From Thermoleophilia bacterium (lineage in GTDB: Bacteria > Actinomycetota > Thermoleophilia > Gaiellales > Gaiellaceae), in assembly GCA_025936995.1 (NCBI GenBank), contig JAICSH010000009.1, positions 1 through 61,238 of the forward strand: a stretch of DNA of 61,238 nucleotides, read 5' to 3'. The notes beneath the pieces are model-generated. The model was not told the origin of the DNA. It ran no database searches and saw nothing but the letters and a program-made list of their open reading frames with translations. The position numbers and the translations under genes were made by a program. Positions 25,400 to 32,938 of the stretch are shown here, piece by piece. The first letter of the stretch is position 1. Every line of letters starts with the position of its first letter.

Positions 25400-25814
25400 C
25401 CCGCGAGCATCTGCCGTAAGGCGGCTGCGTCCGCGCGCAGCTCGGCCTCGGGATGCGGCGAGGGTTCGTCGTCGGGAAACGGGAACGGCCAGCCGGGACG
25501 CGGGTCGTCCGCGTAGCGCGGCACCACGTGCACGTGCAGGTGCGGGAGCGAGTTCCCGAGCAGGTCGTAGTTGAGCTTGACCGGACCGAGATGGCGCTCG
25601 AGCGCCCGGCCCACTGCGAGGAGCTCGCGCCAGAACGCCGCCGCCTCTTCCTCGTGCAGCAGCCGCGCTGGATCCCGGGGCGTTGGAGGTACGCATCGGC
25701 TACCTCGCCGGCGTGGAACCGGATCCCGAAGCGCGTCTCGTCCGGGCGTCCCTCCGCGCACATCGGACAGCCCTCACCGCGGCGGAGGGAGTAGAACTCG
25801 GGCGGCCACTCCAC
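25396..25814 (-). pseudogene. HIT-family hydrolase broken by a deletion/frameshift
   Basis: The N-terminal half (VEWPPEFYSLRRGEGCPMC to GEVADAYLQRPGIQRG) is in one frame from GTG 25814. The C-terminal half (LLHEEEAAAFWRELL through the intact triad HLHVHVVPRY) is in another. The join is near 25658. About 15 residues expected between the halves, the strand that normally reads roughly VVWRGRHVxEPTEL, are also missing, so a deletion rather than a single-base slip is likely. The C-terminal frame has its own start at 25761, so a truncated product remains possible. Sequencing error is not excluded. Confidence 0.65.
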
Positions 25815-25838
25815 GCCGGTGATTATCCTCGGCCTCCG

Positions 25839-26402
25839 ATGCCCGAGACGCCGGAGCAGTTCTGGGAGCGGACGCGCGATCGCCTGCAGGCGCCGCCGGT
25901 GCAGGAGTGGGACACGTGGCCGTTCGACGGGCCGGTGCAGCCGAGGACGCTGGAAGCTCCGGTCGAGCGCGAGAAGCCCCGCCACGGCGCGGGAGGCGTG
26001 GACTGCCACGCATGCGATGCGCCGGACGACGCCTACGTCTGGAGCAACGAGCGCTGGCGGCTGCGCCCGCTCGAGCCGAGCGGCCTCCCGGTCGTCGTCC
26101 TGCTGGAGCCGCGCGAGCACTTCTCCGCACCGGGCGACCTACCCGAGGAGCTCGCGGCCGAGCTCGGCGTCCTGATCAGCCGGATCGAGCGGGCCGTCCG
26201 CTCCGTGGAGGGAGTGGGCCTCGTCCACGTGCTTCGCTACGGCGAGGGCGGCGAGCACCTCCACATCTGGTTCATGGGCCGCCCCGCGCGAATGGAGCAG
26301 CTGCGAAGCAGCTTCGCGGCCGTCTGGGACGACGTCCTGCCCCCGACGCCCGAGGAGATCTGGCGAGGCAACCTCGACCTCGTCGTCCAGGCGCTCGGCT
26401 AG
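25839..26402 (+). CDS. HIT-like nucleotide-binding protein
   Basis: 187 residues from ATG 25839. A cysteine pair, DCHACDAPDDAYVWSN (about residue 53), leads into a HIT-type barrel. The triad region is GEHLHIWFMGRP, so the third histidine of HxHxH is tryptophan, as in galactose-1-phosphate uridylyltransferase-like and other non-canonical HIT proteins. It may act on dinucleoside polyphosphates or nucleotidyl esters, but this is not proven. It is divergent from the broken HIT gene, 24 bases between starts. Confidence 0.75.
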   Translation: MPETPEQFWERTRDRLQAPPVQEWDTWPFDGPVQPRTLEAPVEREKPRHGAGGVDCHACDAPDDAYVWSNERWRLRPLEPSGLPVVVLLEPREHFSAPGDLPEELAAELGVLISRIERAVRSVEGVGLVHVLRYGEGGEHLHIWFMGRPARMEQLRSSFAAVWDDVLPPTPEEIWRGNLDLVVQALG

Positions 26403-26410
26403 CGCCCGGA

Positions 26411-27868
26411 TCACCCGTCGACGAAGAGGCCGTTGAGCGGGCCCCAGAGAGCTTCGCTGCGGCGGGAGACCTGGGGTAACAGCGTGAGCTTCCCGTCGGC
26501 CCAGCCGTCGCGCTTGCGCCGGTCGTACCGCTCCTGGGCGAGCGGCTTCCACAGCTCGTCGAACACGCGGGCCGGGTCGCCGTCGATCTCCGCCCGTGGC
26601 CGCTCGAGGTGCTCCTCCCACAACCGCAGCCGGGCCTCGCGCACCAGCGCAGGGTCGCGGACGACGACGTTCGTCTCGGTGTCGTTGAAGAACGAGTGGC
26701 CGTTGAGGTTCGCCGAGCCGATCGTCAGCCAACCGTCGTCGATCACGGCCGCCTTGGAGTGCACGTACACCGGCTGGCCGCCCGGACCGGGCTGGTAGAG
26801 CGTGCAGGCGAGGAAGCGAGTCGTGTCGTCGCCCGAGTCCTTGTCGGCGTCGATGAGGAGGCCGACCTGGCCGCGGCTGTCGTCGGCGCCGTTGTTCGGG
26901 TGGGCCGGTAGAAGCGCGATGACGCGGAAGTCGTCGCTCGGCGGCCGGCGGAGCTTCTCGGCGAGCACGAACGTCACCTCCGGTGCCCAGAGGAACTGGC
27001 TCTCGAGGTAGACGAGCCGCTCCGCGGCGCGTAAGGCCCGCAGGTAGCTCTCGAGAATCGACCACTCGCCCTGCCGGAGAGGGTCGTACAGCCGCTCCGG
27101 CACGGTTCGCACGAGCTGCACCTCGACGCCGCCGCCGTCCGCGGCCGCACTCTCCGTCGGCTCGGGCGCGTTCTCGTCCGCGACCGCGCGCCAGCGCATG
27201 AGGAAGTGCCGCGCGACGTCGGCGACGACCGGCCCCTCGAGCCGGGCGGCCGTGTCGTGCCAGCCGAGGCCGCCGCGGCGCGGATGGTCGCTCGCATCGA
27301 GCCGGTCGCCGCCGAGCCCCGTCAGGTCGATCCCGCCCACGAACGCCGTCTCGTCGTCGACGACGACGAGCTTCTCGTGGTGGCAGTGGAACGGTCGCTC
27401 CTTCGCGTCGAGCGCCATCGAGATTCTCGTCCCCCGGACGAGCTCGTCGCGCGCGTCGCGGACGTCGCGCCGGTCCGGGTGGAAGAGCGGCAGCGGCGCC
27501 CCGGCCCACGCGAGCACACGGACGTCCACTCGCCCGGCCGCCTCCGCGAGCAGCTCGCGTAGTGCCGGCCCTCCTTCCTCGAGCCGGAACCCGGGATCGA
27601 AGTGCCAGCCGGCCAGATGGACGTGCGAGCGCGCGGAGGAGATCGCCGCGGCGATCCGCGGCAGCGCCTCGCTCCCGTCGACGAGCGGCTCGACTACGCA
27701 CCCGGGCCGCGGCGCGGAGGACGCGGTGGTCGCCCAGCCGTCAGCGACGGGATCGATCGCCCCCGCGCTCCCACGCCGCCGAAGCCGCCGCGCGTGATGC
27801 GCGTGGATCGCGCGCTCGATCCTGTCGCCGACGAGGTCGTCGATCCGGTTGAGCGGATAGGGAGCCAC
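26411..27868 (-). CDS. Phospholipase D-like protein (cardiolipin synthase type)
   Basis: 485 residues with two HKD sites: FHCHHEKLVVVDDETAFVGG near residue 160 and VYVHSKAAVIDDGWLTIGSAN near 370. Two HKD motifs in one chain suggest a phosphatidyl-transfer enzyme such as cardiolipin synthase or a phosphodiesterase. The N-terminus is basic with no clear membrane helix, so it is probably peripheral. It is 28 bases downstream of the penicillin-binding protein gene, same strand. Confidence 0.85.
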   Translation of the reverse strand: MAPYPLNRIDDLVGDRIERAIHAHHARRLRRRGSAGAIDPVADGWATTASSAPRPGCVVEPLVDGSEALPRIAAAISSARSHVHLAGWHFDPGFRLEEGGPALRELLAEAAGRVDVRVLAWAGAPLPLFHPDRRDVRDARDELVRGTRISMALDAKERPFHCHHEKLVVVDDETAFVGGIDLTGLGGDRLDASDHPRRGGLGWHDTAARLEGPVVADVARHFLMRWRAVADENAPEPTESAAADGGGVEVQLVRTVPERLYDPLRQGEWSILESYLRALRAAERLVYLESQFLWAPEVTFVLAEKLRRPPSDDFRVIALLPAHPNNGADDSRGQVGLLIDADKDSGDDTTRFLACTLYQPGPGGQPVYVHSKAAVIDDGWLTIGSANLNGHSFFNDTETNVVVRDPALVREARLRLWEEHLERPRAEIDGDPARVFDELWKPLAQERYDRRKRDGWADGKLTLLPQVSRRSEALWGPLNGLFVDG

Positions 27869-27896
27869 GGCGCGCTCTTGCCCGCGCCGCGGAATC

Positions 27897-29984
27897 TCAC
27901 CCCGTGCTGGTCGTGTACGGCGAGTTGTATTGCGAGTAGCCGTACGTGCCGGAGCCGCTGATGGCCGTGCCGGTGAACGACGGCGTCGGGAAGTCCAGCA
28001 CAGGCAGGTTGGCGACGGCCGGGCCCATGAAGTTGTGCCAGATCTCCGCGGGGAGCGTTCCGCCGGCTACCTGGTAGACGCCCTCGATGTTCTGGAGCGG
28101 GATCTCGCCTCTCGGATAGCCGACCCAGACACACGTCGCGAGCTGCGGCACGTAGCCGCAGAACCAGGCGTCCTGGAAGTTCTCGGCCGTCCCGGTCTTG
28201 CCCGCCGCCGGCCGGGAGATGGCGGCCGCGGTGCCGGTGCCGTGCTGGATCACGCCCTGCAGCGCGTACGTCAGCTCCGCGTCGACGTTCGAGCCGAGCG
28301 CGCGCTGGCCCGACGCGCTGAGCTTCTGGATCAGCTTTCCGTTCGGCCCGCGAACGCTCTCGAAGGCCTGCGGCGCGTGGTGGACGCCTCCCGAGGCGAA
28401 CGTCGCGTAGACGTCGGTCATCTCGAGCGGCGTGAACCCGACCGAACCGAGCGTCATCGCGCACACGGTCTTGAAGTCGTCGCCCCTGGTCGTGATCCCG
28501 AGCCGATGGGCCATCGCCTTGACGTTCCGCACCCCGGCCTTGGCGATCAGCTGGGCGAAGATCGTGTTCACGGAGTTGGCCGTCGCGTCGAGGAGGTTCA
28601 TCGTTCCTGCCGCCTCGTCGGCGTAGTTGTGGACGTCCCACGGTCCATTCTTGTCTGCGCATTGCGGATCGGTGATGAAGAGCTCGGGCGGCCCGTAGAA
28701 CGTGGAGTAGACCGAGTCGCCCTCGCTGAGCGCGGTGGCGAGCGTGATCGGCTTGAAGGAGCTGCCCGTCGAGCGGTGTCCCTGCGTCGCGAAGTTGAAC
28801 TGCATCCGCTTCCCGCTCGGGAGGTAGTCGACCATCGCCTTCACGGCGCCCGTGCGCGGGTCGATCGCGACGAGCGCCGCGGCGGGGTCGCTCGCCGAGT
28901 TGAGAACCGACTGGACCGCGTGGGCGGCGAGCCCCTGCAGACGCGTGTCGAGCGTGGTGCGAACCCTGAGGCCGCCGAGCTCCACCTGCTTCTGGCCGAT
29001 GTGCGGCAGCAGCGCGAGCTGCTGCGTCGCCCAGCCGAAGAAGTTCGGCTGATGCAGCTGCGTGTAGAGGTGGCCCGGCTTCAGCAGAAGCGGCTTCTGC
29101 GTGGCCTCTCGGAGCTTCGTCGCGGTGATGTAGCCGTTCTTCCACATCGCCTGCAGCACCTCGTTCCGGCGGGCGAGCGCCGCGTGGGGGTTGCGGAACG
29201 GGTCGTCGGTCGTCGGCGCCTGCGGGAGCCCGGCGAGCAGCGCCGCCTGCGCGAGCGAGAGCTCGGACGCGCTCTTCGAGAAGTACGTCGTCGCGGCGGC
29301 CTGGGCGCCATACGCGTGTCTCCCGTAGAAGACCTCGTTGAGGTAGTCGGCGAGGATCTGCTTCCGCGGGTGCTTCTCGAAGACCTTCTCGGCGAGGCAC
29401 GCCTCCTTGATCTTTCGCGACAGGGTGCGCTGCGGGTTGCCGATGTAGAGGTTGCGGACGAGCTCCTGCGTGATCGTCGAGCCGCCCTGCACGATGTGGC
29501 CGCTCGAGATGTCCTGGTAGAAGGCCCGCGCGATGCCCTGGTAGTCGAGCGCGCCGTGCTGCCAGAACCGCGCGTCCTCGATCGCCACGGTGGCCTCGGG
29601 CAGCCACGGCGAGATCTTCGAGAGCGGCAGCGGCTGCCGGTTCGTCGCCGACGGGACGACCCCGAGCAGACGCATGTGGTTCGTGTAGAGGAAGGAGTTC
29701 TCGCCGAGCGACAGCGGGCGCAGGTCGGAGAGGTTGCACGTCGAGAGCAGGATCTGCCCGCCGGTGAAGGCGACCGTCGCGAGCAGGAGCGCGACGATCG
29801 AGGCGAGAAGGAGCGCGCCGACGAGCAGGATGCTGCGGCGCTTCCGGTTGCGGCGGCGCAGGCGGCCGTGCCGGGCGGCGAGCAGCCGCTCGAACTCGAG
29901 GTCGGCGCGCGCCGGCTGCCGGCGGTGCGGCCCTCTCCCGTTACGACTTTGATCGCCTGCCACTCCTCCGCCATTGTGCTTCAT
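27897..29984 (-). CDS. Class A penicillin-binding protein (PBP1a type)
   Basis: 695 residues. A basic cytoplasmic tail (1-50) and one membrane helix (about 51-73) precede a GT51 glycosyltransferase domain with VAIEDARFWQHGALDY and GGSTITQELVRN. A transpeptidase domain follows with SSFKP (SxxK), SVN (SxN) and GKTGTAE (KTG). It polymerises and cross-links peptidoglycan outside the membrane. The C-terminal tail is Ser/Thr/Gly/Tyr-rich. Start ATG 29984. Confidence 0.93.
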   Translation of the reverse strand: MKHNGGGVAGDQSRNGRGPHRRQPARADLEFERLLAARHGRLRRRNRKRRSILLVGALLLASIVALLLATVAFTGGQILLSTCNLSDLRPLSLGENSFLYTNHMRLLGVVPSATNRQPLPLSKISPWLPEATVAIEDARFWQHGALDYQGIARAFYQDISSGHIVQGGSTITQELVRNLYIGNPQRTLSRKIKEACLAEKVFEKHPRKQILADYLNEVFYGRHAYGAQAAATTYFSKSASELSLAQAALLAGLPQAPTTDDPFRNPHAALARRNEVLQAMWKNGYITATKLREATQKPLLLKPGHLYTQLHQPNFFGWATQQLALLPHIGQKQVELGGLRVRTTLDTRLQGLAAHAVQSVLNSASDPAAALVAIDPRTGAVKAMVDYLPSGKRMQFNFATQGHRSTGSSFKPITLATALSEGDSVYSTFYGPPELFITDPQCADKNGPWDVHNYADEAAGTMNLLDATANSVNTIFAQLIAKAGVRNVKAMAHRLGITTRGDDFKTVCAMTLGSVGFTPLEMTDVYATFASGGVHHAPQAFESVRGPNGKLIQKLSASGQRALGSNVDAELTYALQGVIQHGTGTAAAISRPAAGKTGTAENFQDAWFCGYVPQLATCVWVGYPRGEIPLQNIEGVYQVAGGTLPAEIWHNFMGPAVANLPVLDFPTPSFTGTAISGSGTYGYSQYNSPYTTSTG

Positions 29985-30049
29985 ACGGCCGCTCGAGAAA
30001 CCGGACCACCTCGCGTTTGCGGGTCGCCGGTCAGGGGATCTTCCCGTCC

Positions 30050-30631
30050 GTGACGGCGCTCGCTCTCTCCTCGGGGCTGACCAGCATCCACGACCTGTTC
30101 CACTCCGCGGGCTTCGTCATCGCCCGGAACGTCGTGATCGCGCTCGCCATCGTCTTCTGGCTGGCGCTCGGGTTCTGGGTGTACAAGGACGCGCGCCGCC
30201 GGATCGGGGACCCGTTTCTCGTGTTCGTGGCGACGCTGCTCGGACTCGCCCCGCCGTACATCGGCCCGGTCGTCTACCTCCTCTTCCGTCCCTCGGAGAC
30301 CATCGAGGATGTCCGCTCTCGGCGCGCCGAGCTGCAGGCGCTCGAGCAGCAGCTCGCGCGCTCGCAGCCGGCATGCCCCGTCTGCTGCATAGCGGTCGAG
30401 CCCGACTACCTCGCGTGCCCGGTCTGCACGACGACGCTGCGGCAGCCGTGCGCGAGCTGCAATGCGCCGCTCGACCCCCTCTGGCAGATGTGCCCGTACT
30501 GCACCTCCCCGATCGGGCCGTCACAGGTCGACCTCGACGCCGCGCTGACGGCGGAGGCACACACGATCGCGCTGGTGGACGACGTGATCCCGCTCGTGCC
30601 TCAGTCCGAGGCTCGCACCGCAGACGCCTAG
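30050..30631 (+). CDS. Membrane protein with double zinc ribbon
   Basis: 193 residues from GTG 30050; a TTG at 30017 would add 11 residues. Two membrane helices (about 16-40 and 50-70) flank the loop VYKDARRRIGDP. The cytoplasmic tail has a coiled-coil-like stretch (ETIEDVRSRRAELQALEQQL). Four CxxC knuckles follow: CPVC, CPVC, CASC, CPYC, the pattern of a double zinc ribbon. Function unknown. It is divergent from the PBP gene. Confidence 0.72.
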   Translation: MTALALSSGLTSIHDLFHSAGFVIARNVVIALAIVFWLALGFWVYKDARRRIGDPFLVFVATLLGLAPPYIGPVVYLLFRPSETIEDVRSRRAELQALEQQLARSQPACPVCCIAVEPDYLACPVCTTTLRQPCASCNAPLDPLWQMCPYCTSPIGPSQVDLDAALTAEAHTIALVDDVIPLVPQSEARTADA

Positions 30632-30699
30632 CTCGTCGGGCCGGTATCCGACCCACCGCGACGGTCGTTCTAGCTAGGTCTATCGAAGGGAGTCCGACC

Positions 30700-30939
30700 G
30701 TGCTGATCGTCGGTGTTGTCGCTATCTGTGTTGTTCTCTTCCTGCTGGCGCTGCTCGCCCCGCGGCTGTCGCGCAAGCCCCAACGGGCCGTCGACCAGGG
30801 CTTCGCCGGTGGGGCACGGGCAGCAGGCCACGCGCCCGGCCCTCTCGGTCGTTGGCTTGCGAAGCCTTTCCGGTCTTCCCAGAGAGCCGCCGACAAGAGC
30901 GCCGCCGCGGGGAGGAAGGCGCACCACAAGGTGAGCTGA
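30700..30939 (+). CDS. Small single-helix membrane protein
   Basis: 79 residues from GTG 30700, with GAAGGGAG 9-15 bases upstream. An N-terminal helix (LIVGVVAICVVLFLLALLA) precedes a basic tail (KPFRSSQRAADKSAAAGRKAHHK) likely to lie on the inner membrane face or contact nucleic acid. No function can be given. It lies between other small membrane-protein genes on the same strand. Confidence 0.6.
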   Translation: MLIVGVVAICVVLFLLALLAPRLSRKPQRAVDQGFAGGARAAGHAPGPLGRWLAKPFRSSQRAADKSAAAGRKAHHKVS

Positions 30940-31012
30940 ATACGTCGCGTACCTGTTTCGGTTGCGAGCTCGTTAGCCGCTCAATTGCTGGTCTAGATGA
31001 AGGAGGGGTTCG

Positions 31013-31615
31013 ATGCCTGTCTGGGCATGGATCATCGTCGGAATCGGGGTTCTTGTGGTCGTCGGGTTGGCGTGGCTGGGCGTGGATCGCCAGCGGTCGC
31101 GGCACCTGCAGGAGAAGTTCGGGCCCGAGTACGGGCGCACCGTGGCGGACCGCGGGGATCGTCGCGCGGCAGAGTCGGAGTTGCGCGAGCGCGAGCAGGT
31201 TCGCGAGCGGCTCGAGATCACACCACTGTCCGCGCGTCAGCGCGAGAACTACGGCCGCGAGTGGGAGCAGGTGCAGTCGGAATTCGTCGACGACCCGTCG
31301 GGCGCCGTCGCACATGCCGATCGGCTCGTCGCCGAGGTGATGCGCGAGCGTGGCTATCCCGTCGACGACTTCGAGCAGCAGGCGGCCGTCGTTTCGGTCG
31401 ACCACCCCGACGTCGTGGCCAACTACCGCGAAGGCCACACGATCTACCTCAACTTCGACCGGGGTGACGCCTCGACCGAAGATCTGCGGCAGGCCATGCA
31501 GCACTACCGCGCCCTGTTCGACGAGCTCCTCATGAATCCCGCGGAGGAGCCCCTCAGCCGGGAACCGGAGCACGTGCAGACAAGCGATTCCACGAGGAGC
31601 GAGACGAGACTATGA
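31013..31615 (+). CDS. Membrane-anchored helical protein, tandem pair member 1
   Basis: 200 residues from ATG 31013 with an AAGGAGG ribosome site at 31000-31006. N-terminal helix (about 4-23, WAWIIVGIGVLVVVGLAWL), then a charged coiled-coil-like segment (about 26-75). The conserved helical domain includes WEQVQSEFVDDPSGAVAHAD and ends STEDLRQAMQHYRALFDELL. The same domain pattern recurs in the next gene, whose start overlaps this stop as ATGA. Function unknown. Confidence 0.7.
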   Translation: MPVWAWIIVGIGVLVVVGLAWLGVDRQRSRHLQEKFGPEYGRTVADRGDRRAAESELREREQVRERLEITPLSARQRENYGREWEQVQSEFVDDPSGAVAHADRLVAEVMRERGYPVDDFEQQAAVVSVDHPDVVANYREGHTIYLNFDRGDASTEDLRQAMQHYRALFDELLMNPAEEPLSREPEHVQTSDSTRSETRL

Positions 31616-32049
31616 GCGAACAGGACAATCTCACCACCCGTGACCTTGCCGAACCGCGCCACGGTGACGATGGAACTGCCCAGGACATACCGCTCACGCG
31701 CGAGCAAGAACCGGATGCGGGCGGAGTCGAGCAGGGTGCACATACCACCGATCGCGCTGACGCCGACATGGAAGCGACCGCGCCGCTGTTGCCTTCGGAT
31801 CAGAGCGGCCGCTTCGAGCAGCGGTGGCACGAGATCCAGGCGAGCTTCGTCGACCAACCCCGTCAGGCAGTCGAGCAGGCCGACACACTCGTCGCCGAGC
31901 TGATGCAGGAGCTTGCCTCAGGATTCTCCGAAACCCGCTCCGGGCTCGAGGCACAGTGGGACAACGAGGGAGACGACGTCTCGACCGAAGACCTACGTGT
32001 GGCGCTCACGCGCTACCGCTCGTTCTTCAACCGCCTCCTGTCCGCGTAG
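31612..32049 (+). CDS. Soluble helical protein, tandem pair member 2
   Basis: 145 residues. Disordered acidic N-terminal 60 residues, then WHEIQASFVDQPRQAVEQAD, LVAELMQELASGF and STEDLRVALTRYRSFFNRLL. These parallel the upstream protein almost position by position, but without the membrane helix and the VSVDHP segment. The two probably arose by duplication and may interact. ATGA coupling suggests equal expression. Function unknown. Confidence 0.68.
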   Translation: MSEQDNLTTRDLAEPRHGDDGTAQDIPLTREQEPDAGGVEQGAHTTDRADADMEATAPLLPSDQSGRFEQRWHEIQASFVDQPRQAVEQADTLVAELMQELASGFSETRSGLEAQWDNEGDDVSTEDLRVALTRYRSFFNRLLSA

Positions 32050-32057
32050 CAACCGGA

Positions 32058-32092
32058 GCCGCCGGCCGGGACTCCCGCTCCCGGCCGGCGGC
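32058..32092 (+). terminator. Strong GC hairpin after the tandem pair
   Basis: GCCGCCGGCCGGG (32058-32070) pairs perfectly with CCCGGCCGGCGGC (32080-32092) around a nine-base loop, starting nine bases after the stop codon. There is no T-tract. It is the last chromosomal feature before the integrated element. Confidence 0.6.
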
Positions 32093-32118
32093 CTCGGCCG
32101 GATGCAACGAGGGCTCGA

Positions 32119-32160
32119 AGCCGACGGGGAGACTCGAACTCCCGACCCCATCATTACGAG
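32119..32160. repeat. attL: 42-bp tRNA-Thr 3' fragment
   Basis: Identical over 42 bases to 36813-36854. It contains the T-arm, variable loop, anticodon 3' stem and loop and acceptor 3' strand of a tRNA-Thr on the minus strand, then diverges at 32161. It cannot fold as a tRNA alone. Confidence 0.88.
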
Positions 32161-32335
32161 GGCTGATCAGCTGTCGTCCGAGGACGTGCCTAGTCGCGCT
32201 AAGCCGCATGGCTCCGAGGGATTGACGCCACGGCGATGGCGGCCGAAGACCTCAAACGACAGAGGCGTAGACCCCGCGTAGACCTCGCGATGACCCGGTG
32301 CTGGCCGGGACGCGCGCGGAGCGGAAGCGCCTCGA
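32161..32335. other. Left end of the element (P' arm region)
   Basis: Part of a stretch of about 290 bases without an intact gene (32050-32335). Besides the terminator and attL it holds the arm-type repeats at 32265-32286. It also holds the end of the degenerate paralogue frame. In the excised circle the integrase frame would continue through here to a TAG at 32279-32281. Confidence 0.6.
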
Positions 32336-32495
32336 CTAGCCCCGATTTCCCGTAGACCTCGAGATGGGCGCCGCGCGCTGCCGCGCCCGCGCCCGTGAAC
32401 TCTCTCCAGGTCTCTCCGCGTCCCCAGTTCGTTGGGGGGCCCTCCACCGAGACGGCCACGCGGTAGACGTCGCCACGCGTTGAATCGACGCGCAA
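32199..32495 (-). pseudogene. C-terminal remnant of a paralogue of the 32939 gene
   Basis: This frame encodes VDSTRGDVYRVAVSVEGPP, GRGETWREFTGAGAAARGAH and LEVYGKSGLVEALPLRARPG. These align with the C-terminal 70 residues of the exported protein at 32939-33733 (RGDVRRIVLSA, RGHTWGQFNAAWIVTDRSAR, LRIYGQSGLLEVVRLAIGPG). The rest is absent, and the remnant overlaps the tail of the LspA-like gene in another frame. A deletion probably fused the two genes. Confidence 0.65.
32265..32286 (+). repeat. Two tandem 11-bp arm-type repeats (P' side)
   Basis: GCGTAGACCCC (32265-32275) and GCGTAGACCTC (32276-32286) lie 104 bases from the core. The same 11-mer is repeated perfectly twice at 36729-36750 on the other side, 62 bases from the core. 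A weaker copy, CCGTAGACCTC, is at 32350-32360. The arrangement fits arm-type integrase binding sites. Confidence 0.6.
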
Positions 32496-32845
32496 ACTAG
32501 CCCGCTAAGACCCAGAACGAAGAAGACGTCGGCGGGGTTAAATGCGATGCCGTGAGCGGTTCCGCCAAGAAGGAACGGGTCAGGAATCCGGCCACCGTGC
32601 GTCAGGGCGGATACGAGGTTGCCGGCGAGACCCCCCGCGCAGGTCGCAGCAGCCGCGCACACGATGGGCGACGATCGAAGCGCGAGCACGAAGCAGCACG
32701 TCAGAAGGATGAACGAACCGAGAATCCACGCCGCTGAGCGGTGGTGAAACAGCTCCGGCGGCGGCGGCCACAGAGCCTTGGCCGCGAGGTCGATGGCGGC
32801 GAGCGCTGACGCACATCCTGCAATTGCGATCAGCCGCCTAAACAT
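32336..32845 (-). CDS. LspA-like membrane protein lacking one catalytic Asp
   Basis: 169 residues. Four hydrophobic segments and the layout of signal peptidase II: IDLAAKALW at the start, GGLAGNLVSAL where LspA has GNxxDR, and FNPADVFFVLG near 110. The second aspartate (FNxAD) is kept, but the first (NxxDR) is serine, so lipoprotein-signal cleavage is doubtful. After about residue 125 the sequence turns into an unrelated Arg/Ala-rich tail. There it runs out of frame over the paralogue remnant, so the true C-terminus is probably lost. Confidence 0.6.
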   Translation of the reverse strand: MFRRLIAIAGCASALAAIDLAAKALWPPPPELFHHRSAAWILGSFILLTCCFVLALRSSPIVCAAAATCAGGLAGNLVSALTHGGRIPDPFLLGGTAHGIAFNPADVFFVLGLSGLVCASIQRVATSTAWPSRWRAPQRTGDAERPGESSRARARQRAAPISRSTGNRG

Positions 32846-32938
32846 CCCTCCATCTATCGGCTCACACCCTCCAGCTGATGAGCAGTCAAGCTGCCCCTGC
32901 GGCTAAGCGATGCCAATGCGGCTGCCGATACGTCGTCC

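Noticed and set aside
27694-29984. Long open frames opposite or offset to the PBP gene
   Set aside because: Low-complexity Arg/Asp-rich translations without motifs; the PBP frame carries all catalytic motifs.
32119-32160. Second tRNA-Thr gene
   Set aside because: Only the 3' part is present; the 5' acceptor strand, D arm and 5' anticodon stem are missing. It is an att remnant.
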